This document shows, piece by piece, positions 38,362-46,264 of a DNA stretch of 64,000 nt. The notes under the pieces were generated by a model, which saw only the letters and a program-made list of their open reading frames with translations, was not told the origin of the DNA and made no database searches. The DNA comes from an uncultured Ruminococcus sp. (GTDB taxonomy: Bacteria; Bacillota; Clostridia; Monoglobales; Monoglobaceae): NCBI GenBank assembly GCA_902766745.1, contig CACXES010000052.1, positions 16,202-80,201 on the forward strand, given 5' to 3'. Numbering within the stretch: the first letter of the stretch is position 1; every line of letters begins with the position of its first letter. A program made the position numbers and the translations under genes.

Positions 38362-38377
38362 TTAAAATTCCTCCCAC

Positions 38378-39028
38378 TCAGTTATTCAGTAAAAATTTAT
38401 ACATATCATCAACGGTATCAGCTATATAATCGGCACCCGCTGCTTCAAGCTCACCCGGCTCTGCGTACCCCACTCTGACTCCAAGGCAGGTAATACCGCA
38501 TGCCGCCGCACCCTCAACGTCGTTTTTTCTGTCTCCGACCATAATTATCCGTGATTTGTCGGGGCTTCCAAGCTCCTCAACGGCTCTATCTATTACCTCC
38601 GCCTTGGTTCCGCGTCTGCCGTCAAGCTCCGCACCGACCACCGCATCAAAGTATTCTGAAATCCCGTATTCCTCGATTATTTTCTTTGCAAACACATAGG
38701 GCTTGGAGGTTGCAAGTGCAATCCCCCTCCCGTCCTCCTTGAGTCCCTTCAGCATCGGGTCAACACCGTCCAGCAGGCGGTTTTCACGCCAGCCTATCGT
38801 TTCGTACCGCTCGCGGTACTTATTGACCGCCATCCATCCCGTCTCTGTATCAAAGCCGAACATATCCCTGAATGAATCAATCAGAGGCGGCCCGATCACA
38901 GGGGTCAAATCCTCCTGCCGCGCCTCTATTCCGAAATGCTCAAGAGCGTACTTAAAGCAGCGCGTTATCCCCTCATACGGGTCGGTCAAAGTTCCGTCCA
39001 AGTCAAACAGTATATACTTATATTTCAT
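38378..39028 (-). CDS. HAD family hydrolase, YfnB/Gph-like (first copy)
   Basis: The 216-residue HAD hydrolase has YILFDLDGTLTDP, LATSKP and IMVGDRKNDVEGAAACG. It is close to the 5'-nucleotidase or phosphoglycolate phosphatase group with a C1 cap. It lies 11 bases after yhbY and 16 bases before the second HAD gene, forming an operon. Confidence 0.88.
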   Translation of the reverse strand: MKYKYILFDLDGTLTDPYEGITRCFKYALEHFGIEARQEDLTPVIGPPLIDSFRDMFGFDTETGWMAVNKYRERYETIGWRENRLLDGVDPMLKGLKEDGRGIALATSKPYVFAKKIIEEYGISEYFDAVVGAELDGRRGTKAEVIDRAVEELGSPDKSRIIMVGDRKNDVEGAAACGITCLGVRVGYAEPGELEAAGADYIADTVDDMYKFLLNN

Positions 39029-39039
39029 GGCAGATCACC

Positions 39040-39327
39040 CTAAAGCTCTATTACCGGGTTGTTTGTGGATCTGCGGTAGAGGACAAATTTACTGCCTATC
39101 ACCTGTACCGGCTCCGCTCCGAGGCTCTCGGCAAGCTCGTCTGCCGTCTCACGTACGTCCAGCAGAGAGCTGTCAAGAACGTGAACCTTAATAATCTCCC
39201 TCGCCTCAAGAGCGTCATCAAACTGCCGTACGACATTCTCCGTTACGCCGTCCTTGCCTATCTGATAAAGTGCCGGCACTCCGTTTGCCGCTTTTCTGAG
39301 CATTGCTCTCTGTTTTCCTGTCAGCAT
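39040..39327 (-). CDS. yhbY: YhbY family RNA-binding protein (CRM domain)
   Basis: The 95-residue protein is a single CRM domain beginning MLTGKQRAMLRKAANG. The GxxG loop region is VPALYQIGKDGVTENVVRQFDDAL, followed by EIIKVHVL and QVIGSKFVLYRR. YhbY associates with pre-50S subunits. ATG 39327 matches the family start; the frame extends upstream to 39402 without a binding site. Confidence 0.92.
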   Translation of the reverse strand: MLTGKQRAMLRKAANGVPALYQIGKDGVTENVVRQFDDALEAREIIKVHVLDSSLLDVRETADELAESLGAEPVQVIGSKFVLYRRSTNNPVIEL

Positions 39328-39462
39328 GATATACCTCTTTTCCAAAATAAAATTATCCGATAAAACGTTTCCATGCGGCAAGTATGCCCTACTCTCCGTC
39401 ATGGCAACAGTTTAACCGATGCATAAATAAATATTCCGAAATCCGCCGCATATTGCAAAAAT

Positions 39463-39489
39463 CCCCGCGGTGAAACAGACACCGCGGGG
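39463..39489 (-). terminator. Intrinsic terminator of rpsF-ssb-rpsR
   Basis: CCCCGCGGTG and CACCGCGGGG form a 10-bp stem with a 7-base loop. On the minus strand it is followed by ATTTTTGC. Confidence 0.85.
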
Positions 39490-39529
39490 AAAGCCGTGAA
39501 TTTTCACAGCATACATTCAATATCACTCA

Positions 39530-39778
39530 TCAATCGGATGTATAGGGCAGAAGCGCAATCTGTCTTGCCCTCTTAATCGCAACAGTGAGCTGACGCTGAT
39601 GCTTTGCACAGCAGCCGCTGATTCTCCTGGGGAGGATCTTGGCACGGTCTGTCACATATCTTCTCAGCTTAGCAACATCCTTATAATCGATGTGATCTAC
39701 TTTATCAACGCAAAAAGCGCAAACCTTTCTCTTGCTTCTTCTTACGCGGGGTCTTTCAACCTTCTTTTCTTCAGCCAT
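39530..39778 (-). CDS. rpsR: 30S ribosomal protein S18 (zinc-ligand form)
   Basis: The 82-residue protein has [27 protein letters not shown] sequence (CAFC pair first) and [20 protein letters not shown]. The CxxC and CCAKH residues mark the Cys-containing form that can bind zinc. It pairs with S6 in the platform of the 30S subunit and is encoded with it. AAAGGAGG precedes ATG 39778. Confidence 0.96.
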   Translation of the reverse strand: MAEEKKVERPRVRRSKRKVCAFCVDKVDHIDYKDVAKLRRYVTDRAKILPRRISGCCAKHQRQLTVAIKRARQIALLPYTSD

Positions 39779-39802
39779 TTTGTTTCGCCTCCTTTAAATT
39801 AA

Positions 39803-40267
39803 TTAAAACGGGAGATCATCGTCAGTGTCAAGCAGGGGTGAAAAATCATCATCCATATCTGCCGGCATCTGCGGAGCAGGTGCCGCCGCAGGCGCAGGCC
39901 GCGAATTTCCGCCGCTGTACGGTGCGGACGGATATGCACCGCCGCCCTCCTGGCTGCGCTTGGACTCGCCGAAGCTTACCTCGCTTGCAACAACTTCCGT
40001 CGCGTAATTCTTTTTACCGTCCTGACCTTCCCAGCTTCTGGTCGATATACGACCGATAACAATAATCATCTTGCCCTTTGAAAAGTAATTGCTGACAAAT
40101 TCAGCAGTCTTGTTCCAGGCAACACAATTAATAAAATCCGTTTGTCTGTTCTCACCGTAGCCATTGTCTATGGCAATCGAGAAGCTGCAGACCGGAGTCC
40201 CCGTCCCCGTATGCCGAAGCTCCGGATCTCGGGTAAGACGTCCCATTAATATCGCTTTGTTAATCAT
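39803..40267 (-). CDS. ssb: Single-stranded DNA-binding protein
   Basis: The 154-residue protein has an N-terminal OB fold (MINKAILMGRLTRDPELRHT, INCVAWNKTAEF). A Gly/Ala/Pro-rich linker leads to the acidic tip DDDLPF that binds repair and replication partners. The rpsF-ssb-rpsR order is conserved in Firmicutes. Confidence 0.97.
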   Translation of the reverse strand: MINKAILMGRLTRDPELRHTGTGTPVCSFSIAIDNGYGENRQTDFINCVAWNKTAEFVSNYFSKGKMIIVIGRISTRSWEGQDGKKNYATEVVASEVSFGESKRSQEGGGAYPSAPYSGGNSRPAPAAAPAPQMPADMDDDFSPLLDTDDDLPF

Positions 40268-40271
40268 GATA

Positions 40272-40571
40272 TTACTCCTCCTCGGATTTTACAACAATGT
40301 CACGGATAACGCCTTCGGTAATTCCGTAAACACGTTCAAGCTCTGCGGGGAAATCAGGTCCCGACTTAAAGTTGATTAAAACATAATAGCCTTCTGTCAA
40401 GTCGTTAATGGGGTATGCAAGTCTGCGCTTGCCCCAATCGTCAACGCTTTCAATTTCGCCGTTTGCTTCAATCAATGACTTAAACTTTTCAACCAAAGCG
40501 GCAATCTCCTCTTCGGTCTTGGTTGCATCAAGCACAAAAATTGTTTCATACTTATTAGCAGCATTTGTCAT
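40272..40571 (-). CDS. rpsF: 30S ribosomal protein S6
   Basis: The 99-residue protein has the S6 pattern YETIFVLDATKTEEEIAALV, GKRRLAYPINDLTEGYYVLINF and YGITEGVIRDIVV. AAAAGGAGG lies 8 bases before ATG 40571. First gene of the operon, with a 78-base hairpin-containing leader. Confidence 0.96.
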   Translation of the reverse strand: MTNAANKYETIFVLDATKTEEEIAALVEKFKSLIEANGEIESVDDWGKRRLAYPINDLTEGYYVLINFKSGPDFPAELERVYGITEGVIRDIVVKSEEE

Positions 40572-40598
40572 CTCTTGTCACCTCCTTTTGGACTTTGA

Positions 40599-40643
40599 CC
40601 CTCGGAGCAACCGAGAGTAAGGGTTGTTATTTCACCAAACAAC
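40599..40643 (-). promoter_or_regulatory. Two-hairpin leader of rpsF (possible S6:S18 site)
   Basis: On the minus strand the leader forms GTTGTT/AACAAC (40643-40623). A second stem, CTCGG-TTGCT-CCGAG, is flanked by CCC/GGG with an asymmetric bulge (40623-40599). An S6:S18 autoregulatory RNA motif with an unpaired CCG is known at this place in many bacteria. CCG is present here, but I could not confirm the full consensus. Confidence 0.4.
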
Positions 40644-40649
40644 TTTATT

Positions 40650-40678
40650 ATTATATTATAAAAAAAGCCGCTTGTCAA
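40650..40678 (-). promoter_or_regulatory. SigA-type promoter of rpsF-ssb-rpsR
   Basis: On the minus strand there is TTGACA (40678-40673), a 17-base spacer and TATAAT (40655-40650): a perfect consensus promoter. Confidence 0.88.
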
Positions 40679-40706
40679 GAATAATTAAGAATTTTTTTCA
40701 TATATT
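40679..40706 (+). promoter_or_regulatory. Putative SigE promoter of spoIID
   Basis: GAATAATT, 12 bases, CATATATT (40699-40706), 31 bases before the ATG. The same -10 octamer and spacing occur before spoIIP (56241-56268). It resembles the SigE -10 CATACAnT. Confidence 0.5.
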
Positions 40707-40737
40707 TTAAAAAACGAACGGACAAGGAGAGATAAAT

Positions 40738-41757
40738 ATGCGAAAGATAATTGCATTTTTCACGGCGGCAGTGCTGGCGGTTTTTATGATTCCAACCTTT
40801 ATTCCCGCCGTTTCGTCTCTGTTTTCTCGGGATGATGTTCAAATCGCCGACGAGAACACCGGCGCAATCACGGCGGGCAGCTTCGACAAGCCGTTTACCG
40901 TCAGCGTATACCGCTGCGATTTAAACACGGTCGAAAGCCATGACTTTGAGGAATACATAACCGGAGTGCTTGCCGGGGAGATGCCGCCAACCTATAACAT
41001 AGAAGCTCTGTCCGCCCAGGCGGTTGCCGCCCGAAGCTATATATTAAGCAAGGCAGAAGCCTATTTCAACGGTCAGATTCCCGAGGAGCACCACGGCGCA
41101 ATGATTTGCACAAACCCGAATCACTGCAAGGCTTGGCGCGACTTAACAGCGGCAAAAGCCTCCTGGGATGTTCGATACGCCAACGACTATGAAGACAAAA
41201 TCCGCTCCGCCGTAAAGCGAACCGAGGGCGAATATATGACATATAAGGGCGAGGTGGTAAAGGCGTATTTCTATGCCATGAGCAGCGGCAGGACGGAAAA
41301 CGTCGAGGACGTCTGGGGAACGGCACTGCCGTATCTGCGCTCCGTGGACAGCCGCGAGGATGCCATGTCCGACGGCTTTGAATCCCTGAGCACCTTTGAC
41401 CTCTCCTCACTGTGCAGCCGTCTTAAGGCGGCACGTCAGGATTTTTCCATGAGCGATGCCTCGGACTTCGAGGAAAAGCCCGAACGCACCGACGGCGGAA
41501 GCGTGGTGAAAATAAAAATCGGAAATACAGAGTTCAAGGGCAGCGAGCTGCGCGAAATTTTAGGACTCAGAAGCGCAAATTTTACGGTTACGTCCGACGG
41601 GGATAAGCTCACGTTCAAGGTCAAGGGCTACGGACACGGCGTCGGTATGAGCCAGAACGGTGCCAATGTCCTTGCCGAACGGGGAATGAAGTACCGCGAA
41701 ATCCTCTCTCATTACTATACAGACGTGAATATAGTAAATTTGTATAAAAAGCTGTGA
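40738..41757 (+). CDS. spoIID: Stage II sporulation protein D (lytic transglycosylase)
   Basis: The 339-residue protein has one N-terminal membrane helix (IIAFFTAAVLAVFMIPTFI). The SpoIID domain follows with VLAGEMPPTYNIEALSAQAVAARSY and the C-terminal GYGHGVGMSQNGANVLAERG motif. With SpoIIP and SpoIIM it degrades peptidoglycan during engulfment; spoIIP is at 55-56 kb in this window. AAGGAGAG precedes ATG 40738. Confidence 0.95.
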   Translation: MRKIIAFFTAAVLAVFMIPTFIPAVSSLFSRDDVQIADENTGAITAGSFDKPFTVSVYRCDLNTVESHDFEEYITGVLAGEMPPTYNIEALSAQAVAARSYILSKAEAYFNGQIPEEHHGAMICTNPNHCKAWRDLTAAKASWDVRYANDYEDKIRSAVKRTEGEYMTYKGEVVKAYFYAMSSGRTENVEDVWGTALPYLRSVDSREDAMSDGFESLSTFDLSSLCSRLKAARQDFSMSDASDFEEKPERTDGGSVVKIKIGNTEFKGSELREILGLRSANFTVTSDGDKLTFKVKGYGHGVGMSQNGANVLAERGMKYREILSHYYTDVNIVNLYKKL

Positions 41758-41945
41758 TTATTTTCTCTATGTTCACAGTGCCGAAATTGTTGTTTTACTA
41801 TTTAAAAAAGAGAAAAAATGTGTTAAAATGTGAGTACAAAGCAAGTTAGACTTAAATATGAGCAAAGCTAAGCGATGCTTGCTCGAGTTTATACTCTCAC
41901 CCTTAGAATCCATTCCCGACATTCTTGTTACGGAGGTTAATTGAT

Positions 41946-42578
41946 ATGAATAGGAAATTTGTACTTACATTCGCCCGTCAGTTCGGCTCGGGCGGTCATG
42001 AGGTTGCCGAGAAAACCGCCGAGCTGCTCGGCGTTCCGTTTTATGATAAGGATCTTATCGCCCTCGCCGCAAAGGAAAGCGGCCTGTCTGAAAACCTGTT
42101 CGAAGGGCTTGACGAAAAGCCCACAAACAGTCTGCTGTATTCCCTTGTCATGGGTCTGCAGTCCGGAAGCAGTACATATTGCAGATACGGTGATGTTGCA
42201 AGCTCGGACAATATCTTCAGAATCCAGGCGCAGGTAATCCGTGAGCTTGCCGAAAAGGGGCCATGCGTAATCGTTGGCCGATGCTCCGACTATGTCCTTC
42301 GGAAGTCCGAAAATCTTATAAGCGTCTTTGTCCGTGCGAATATTGAATTTAGGACAGAACGCATAATGCGGCTTTACGATATGAAGGAAAAGCCTGCCCT
42401 GGACCATATCTCAAAAACCGATAAACGCCGCAGCTCCTTCTATAATTTCTACACCAACAGAATATGGGGGAGCGCAGATAACTATGACATTTCAATCAGC
42501 ACCGACAGATGCGGCACCGACCGCGCAGCGGAAATAATTACCGACTTTACAAAGGACATTGTTGACCGAAACTGCTGA
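41946..42578 (+). CDS. Cytidylate kinase-like family protein
   Basis: The 210-residue protein begins MNRKFVLTFARQFGSGGHEVA, a degenerate P-loop typical of the cytidylate kinase-like (Cytidylate_kin2) family, followed by PFYDKDLIALAAKESGL and PCVIVGRCSDYVL. Its substrate is unproven. ATG 41946 follows CGGAGG; the frame extends upstream to 41925. A hairpin (GAGCAAAGC...GCTTGCTC, 41861-41885) lies in its upstream region. Confidence 0.85.
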   Translation: MNRKFVLTFARQFGSGGHEVAEKTAELLGVPFYDKDLIALAAKESGLSENLFEGLDEKPTNSLLYSLVMGLQSGSSTYCRYGDVASSDNIFRIQAQVIRELAEKGPCVIVGRCSDYVLRKSENLISVFVRANIEFRTERIMRLYDMKEKPALDHISKTDKRRSSFYNFYTNRIWGSADNYDISISTDRCGTDRAAEIITDFTKDIVDRNC

Positions 42579-42589
42579 ACACAAAATCC

Positions 42590-42632
42590 AAAGCCGTGAC
42601 ACACAGGCCAAACACCTATGTGTCACGGCTTT
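42590..42632. terminator. Bidirectional terminator hairpin
   Basis: AAAGCCGTGACACA pairs with TGTGTCACGGCTTT over 14 bp. It lies between the convergent kinase-like gene and the feo operon, touching the stop codon of the Cys-rich gene. Confidence 0.82.
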
Positions 42633-42815
42633 TCAACCGCACTTTCTTTTTTCTTCGCCGCAGCACGAGCTTCTCATTGCACATCCGCTGCAGCCGCAGC
42701 ATGAGCCTCCCTTCCTTTTATTTTTAATCATATGAGCTATAATCAATACCGCAACCACCGCCAGTATTGCACAAATAACAATAGTTGATATGTTATCAAA
42801 AATCCATGTTAACAT
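42633..42815 (-). CDS. FeoB-associated Cys-rich membrane protein
   Basis: The 60-residue protein has one membrane helix (TIVICAILAVVAVLIIAHMI) followed by a basic stretch and the cluster SCCGCSGCAMRSSCCGEEKRKC with eight Cys. Such proteins follow feoB in many Firmicutes and may take over Fe(II) on the inner face. I chose ATG 42815, nine bases after GGGGAG; ATG 42824 directly abuts that site. Confidence 0.88.
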   Translation of the reverse strand: MLTWIFDNISTIVICAILAVVAVLIIAHMIKNKRKGGSCCGCSGCAMRSSCCGEEKRKCG

Positions 42816-42841
42816 AAAATTCATCTCCCCTGTTCCGATGT

Positions 42842-45346
42842 TTATATACCCGTATTCACCTCAGCCGCAATTACGTTTGATTCTCTGTACGGCTTAAACA
42901 GCATATAAATCATAAACACAAGCACCGCCGCCGCAGATATCAGACCGATTACATTTGCGCTTCCCGAAAGCAGTGCTCCGAACTGATTTATCATAAGCGA
43001 CACTGCATAGGCAAACGCACACTGATAGCCAATGGCGAACCACGTCCATTTCGCATTGTTCATTTCGCGCTTTATTGCACCGATTGCCGCAAAGCACGGA
43101 GCGCAAAGCAGATTAAATACAAGAAACGAATAGCCGCTCACCTGTGTAAAGGCATTTGCCAGGCTTCCGTATACCATTCCGTTGCCGCCGTAGAGAATGC
43201 CCATCGTACCGACAATGTTTTCCTTTGCGACAAGACCGGTAACCGATGCAACAGCCGCCTGCCAACTACCCCAGCCGAGAGGCTTGAATATCCATGCTAT
43301 CGCACTCCCTGCATACGCAAGCAGGCTTGAGTCGATTTGGTCGTCGGAGAGCATGGTAAAGCTGCCGTCAACAAAGCCGAAATATGTGGTAAACCAAACA
43401 ACTATCGTAGATAGAAGAATGATTGTTCCTGCCTTTTTGATAAATGACCAACCGCGCTCCCACATACTGCGAAGCACATTCGTTACCGTCGGCATGTGAT
43501 ACGCCGGAAGCTCCATGACGAACGGAGCCGGGTCACCGGCAAACATTTTAGTCTTTTTCAACATAATTCCGGATACAATAACAGCCGCCATGCCGACAAA
43601 GTACGCCGAAACCGCCACCCATGCCGAGCCGCCGAAGATTGCGCCGGCTATCATTGCGATAAACGGAAGCTTTGCGCCGCAGGGGATAAAGGTTGTCGTC
43701 ATTATCGTCATTTTTCTGTCACGGTCGTTTTCTATTGTCCTCGACGCCATAATCCCCGGCACTCCGCAGCCCGTACCGATAAGCATGGGAATAAACGACT
43801 TACCCGAGAGTCCGAACCTTCTGAACACCCTGTCAAGGACAAAGGCGATTCGAGCCATATATCCGCATGCCTCCAGGAACGCAAGCATAAGAAACAACAC
43901 CAGCATCTGCGGCACAAAGCCCAGAACAGCACCGACACCGGCAACAATACCGTCCAATATAAGACCTTGAAGCCACTCCGCACAGTTCACCGCATTCAGT
44001 GCATTTTCGATAAGCACGGGAATGCCCGGCACCCATATGCCGTAATCGGCAGGGTCAGGTTCAATGCATCCGAATTTCTCATAGATCTCAATCGCCGCAA
44101 GCAAGTCCTCATATGACGCCGACACCTCTTCATCTGCCATTGTTTCCTCATCCACAACGGTGTATACCACCTCGTCTGTCTCGCTTACATTTTCCGCAAA
44201 GCTCTCAAGGGCTGCTATTGCAGTCTCCGCATCGAAATTCTCGGCTTCGGCTTCAAGTGCCGCTTCAGCTTCTTCCGTGTCAACACCGTTGTCTGCCGCA
44301 TATTCCATATACCCGTTTATAATCTCCGCCGCTCCGCCGAATTCATCGGCGGCTTCAGTATATGCGGCCGAGCCGATTCCGAACAAGTGCCAGCCGTCGC
44401 CGAACAAGCCGTCGTTTGCCCAGTCCGTTGCCGCCGACCCGACCGAAACCATGGATATGTAATATACGAGGAGCATAATAACCGCAAATACGGGAAGGCC
44501 GAGCCATCGGCTTGTAACAACCCTGTCAATCTTATCGGAGGTCGAGGGCTTTCCCGTGTTTTCCTTTTTATAGCAACCCTTCAAAAGCTGTGCAATATAA
44601 ATATATCTCTCGTTTGTGATAATGCTCTCCGCATCATCGTCAAGCTCCTCCTCCGCAGCCGCAATATCACATTCAATATGCCCCATCACCTCTGCGGAAA
44701 CGCCGAGAGACTCCATGACCTTATTGTCACGTTCAAAAATCTTTATTGCATACCACCGTTGCCGCTCCTCGGGCATATCGTGAAGCACAGCCTCCTCAAT
44801 ATGCGCTATGGCATGCTCCACCGTCCCCGAAAAGGTGTGCATGGGAACGGTTTTTCCGCTTTCCGCAGCCGCAAGTGCCGCCTCGACCGCCTCGTCTATC
44901 CCCGTACCCTTTAAGGCGGAAATTTCAACAATTTTGCAGCCAAGCTCCCGCGACAGCTCGGAAATGTTAATTTTATCTCCGTTTTTTCTGACAAGGTCTG
45001 TCATATTCACGGCAACTACCACAGGGATTCCAAGCTCCGTCAGCTGCGTTGTCAGATACAGATTCCTCTCAAGATTTGTTCCGTCAACTATGTTTATTAT
45101 CGCATCCGGACGCTCACCGATAAGATATTTCCTCGCCACTACCTCCTCCGGAGTGTACGGAGAGAGCGAGTATATCCCCGGAAGGTCAACTATTGTTACG
45201 TCGCTGTGACCTTTGAGTCTCCCCTCCTTCTTCTCAACGGTAACTCCCGGCCAGTTTCCGACAAATTGATTTGAACCGGTCAACGCATTGAACAGAGTGG
45301 TTTTGCCGCTGTTGGGGTTTCCGGCAAGTGCAATTTTAAAATTCAT
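42842..45346 (-). CDS. feoB: Ferrous iron transporter FeoB
   Basis: The 834-residue Fe(II) permease has an N-terminal G domain: GNPNSGKTTLFN (G1), DLPGIYS (G3) and NMTD (G4). A GDI-like helical region follows, then the Gate motifs GTGCGVPGIMASRTI and FIPCGAKLPF. Between the first membrane helix and GIWVPGIPVLIENAL (about residues 324-436) is an insertion of about 110 residues rich in Glu, Asp and Ala. It is predicted to be extracytoplasmic and is absent in most FeoB proteins I know. Confidence 0.95.
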   Translation of the reverse strand: MNFKIALAGNPNSGKTTLFNALTGSNQFVGNWPGVTVEKKEGRLKGHSDVTIVDLPGIYSLSPYTPEEVVARKYLIGERPDAIINIVDGTNLERNLYLTTQLTELGIPVVVAVNMTDLVRKNGDKINISELSRELGCKIVEISALKGTGIDEAVEAALAAAESGKTVPMHTFSGTVEHAIAHIEEAVLHDMPEERQRWYAIKIFERDNKVMESLGVSAEVMGHIECDIAAAEEELDDDAESIITNERYIYIAQLLKGCYKKENTGKPSTSDKIDRVVTSRWLGLPVFAVIMLLVYYISMVSVGSAATDWANDGLFGDGWHLFGIGSAAYTEAADEFGGAAEIINGYMEYAADNGVDTEEAEAALEAEAENFDAETAIAALESFAENVSETDEVVYTVVDEETMADEEVSASYEDLLAAIEIYEKFGCIEPDPADYGIWVPGIPVLIENALNAVNCAEWLQGLILDGIVAGVGAVLGFVPQMLVLFLMLAFLEACGYMARIAFVLDRVFRRFGLSGKSFIPMLIGTGCGVPGIMASRTIENDRDRKMTIMTTTFIPCGAKLPFIAMIAGAIFGGSAWVAVSAYFVGMAAVIVSGIMLKKTKMFAGDPAPFVMELPAYHMPTVTNVLRSMWERGWSFIKKAGTIILLSTIVVWFTTYFGFVDGSFTMLSDDQIDSSLLAYAGSAIAWIFKPLGWGSWQAAVASVTGLVAKENIVGTMGILYGGNGMVYGSLANAFTQVSGYSFLVFNLLCAPCFAAIGAIKREMNNAKWTWFAIGYQCAFAYAVSLMINQFGALLSGSANVIGLISAAAVLVFMIYMLFKPYRESNVIAAEVNTGI

Positions 45347-45366
45347 TTCTATTCCTCTTTTCTATA

Positions 45367-45380
45367 TTAGTTTAGACTAA
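45367..45380. promoter_or_regulatory. DtxR-like operator between feoA and feoB
   Basis: TTAGTTTAGACTAA has TTAG-N6-CTAA symmetry, identical in layout to the sites upstream of the operon. It lies 21 bases before the feoB start. Confidence 0.5.
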
Positions 45381-45399
45381 CTCTATGACAAAAAAAATT

Positions 45400-45621
45400 T
45401 TACTCAATCTCTATCATTTCCGCATCCGCCTTGCGAAGTGACAACTCGTAGCCTCGAACCGTCACTTCTACCGGGTCACCCAGCGGCGCCGTTTTTCTTA
45501 TTCGCACCTCTGCACCCTTTGTGATTCCCATATCCATCATTCTTCGCTTTACGACTCCCTCACCATGAAGTCTGACCACCTTAACCTTATCTCCGATCTT
45601 TGCCTGTCTCAGTGTTTTCAT
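45400..45621 (-). CDS. feoA: FeoA family protein (second)
   Basis: The 73-residue SH3-like protein has KIGDKVKVVRLHGEGVVKRRMMDMGI and VEVTVRGYELSLRKADAEMIEI. FeoA proteins are small cytosolic partners of FeoB. ATG 45621, seven bases after GAGGAGA, is preferred over the adjacent GTG 45624. Confidence 0.93.
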   Translation of the reverse strand: MKTLRQAKIGDKVKVVRLHGEGVVKRRMMDMGITKGAEVRIRKTAPLGDPVEVTVRGYELSLRKADAEMIEIE

Positions 45622-45643
45622 CACATTATCTCCTCTCTGAAAC

Positions 45644-45856
45644 TCAAACCATAATCCTCCTCGCCATTTCCTCGCTCACGGCAATCCGCGTATCCTTCAC
45701 GTTCACAATGACATTTCCGCCCAAGACCCTTATAACCGTCACTCTTCCGCCTGCAACAAAGCCCAAATTTTCAAGATGCTTTTTGACCTCCGGTCTGCCT
45801 CCTACTTTTTTAATAATGTTTTCTTCTCCTTCTTTCGCCAGTGCTAACGGCATCAT
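45644..45856 (-). CDS. feoA: FeoA family protein (first)
   Basis: The 70-residue FeoA-like protein has HLENLGFVAGGRVTVIRVLGGNVIVNV and TRIAVSEEMARRIMV. Its N-terminal half differs from the second FeoA (GEENIIKKVGGRPEVKKH). Two FeoA genes before feoB are common in Clostridia. First gene of the operon, start after GGGGGC. Confidence 0.92.
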   Translation of the reverse strand: MMPLALAKEGEENIIKKVGGRPEVKKHLENLGFVAGGRVTVIRVLGGNVIVNVKDTRIAVSEEMARRIMV

Positions 45857-45872
45857 GTTAAGCCCCCTTTTA

Positions 45873-45951
45873 TTAGCTTTAACTAACCTACTACTTTAAA
45901 AATTTAGTTAGACATATCTAACCACCGTCAGTTAGTTTAACATAACTAACT
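45873..45951. promoter_or_regulatory. Cluster of three DtxR-like operators of the feo operon
   Basis: Three inverted repeats are TTAGCTTTAACTAA (45873-45886), TTAGACATATCTAA (45908-45921) and AGTTAGTT-N6-AACTAACT (45930-45951). The last overlaps the -10 box and spacer of the promoter. The half-site (G)TTAG resembles the target of DtxR/IdeR-family metal repressors, so iron repression is likely. Confidence 0.65.
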
Positions 45952-45962
45952 CAGCTTGTCAA
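45934..45962 (-). promoter_or_regulatory. Promoter of the feo operon
   Basis: On the minus strand there is TTGACA (45962-45957), a 17-base spacer and TAAACT (45939-45934). The -10 box lies inside a palindromic operator. Confidence 0.75.
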
Positions 45963-46063
45963 TACTTTTTTTAAAAATTTTTAAAATTCATTCACCTGTG
46001 TGCAAATATACCTCCGATTCAATACTTATCAACAAAAACTCAGACAATTTTATATGGGCATGC

Positions 46064-46099
46064 AAAAACCCCGCCGGACACTTTGCCCAAGCAGGGTTT
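46064..46099 (-). terminator. Terminator of the secreted repeat-protein gene
   Basis: On the minus strand AAACCCTGC (46099-46091) pairs with GCGGGGTTT (46074-46066), followed by two more T. It lies about 165 bases after the stop codon at 46265, behind two other hairpins. Confidence 0.65.
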
Positions 46100-46142
46100 C
46101 GGAATATTATAACTATATAAGATAAAATACAATAAGGGGGAT

Positions 46143-46214
46143 GCGCTCCCGCCGTTCAATAACCGGCAGGAGCGCCGATTTGAGTTCGGTCGAAGCTTCC
46201 TCCGCCGAACTCAA
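46143..46214. other. Two strong hairpins in the 3' region of the repeat-protein gene
   Basis: GCGCTCCCGCCG (46143-46154) pairs with CGGCAGGAGCGC (46164-46175) with one mismatch. TTGAGTTCGG (46180-46189) pairs with CCGAACTCAA (46205-46214). Neither is followed by a T run. The rest of the 45963-46264 gap holds the terminator at 46064-46099 and a weaker hairpin near 46220-46243, and no gene that I can support. Confidence 0.6.
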
Positions 46215-46264
46215 GGTGCACACGCCCTGTCAAAGGCTGTGCGTTGGGGGGTGTTCTGTCAAAA

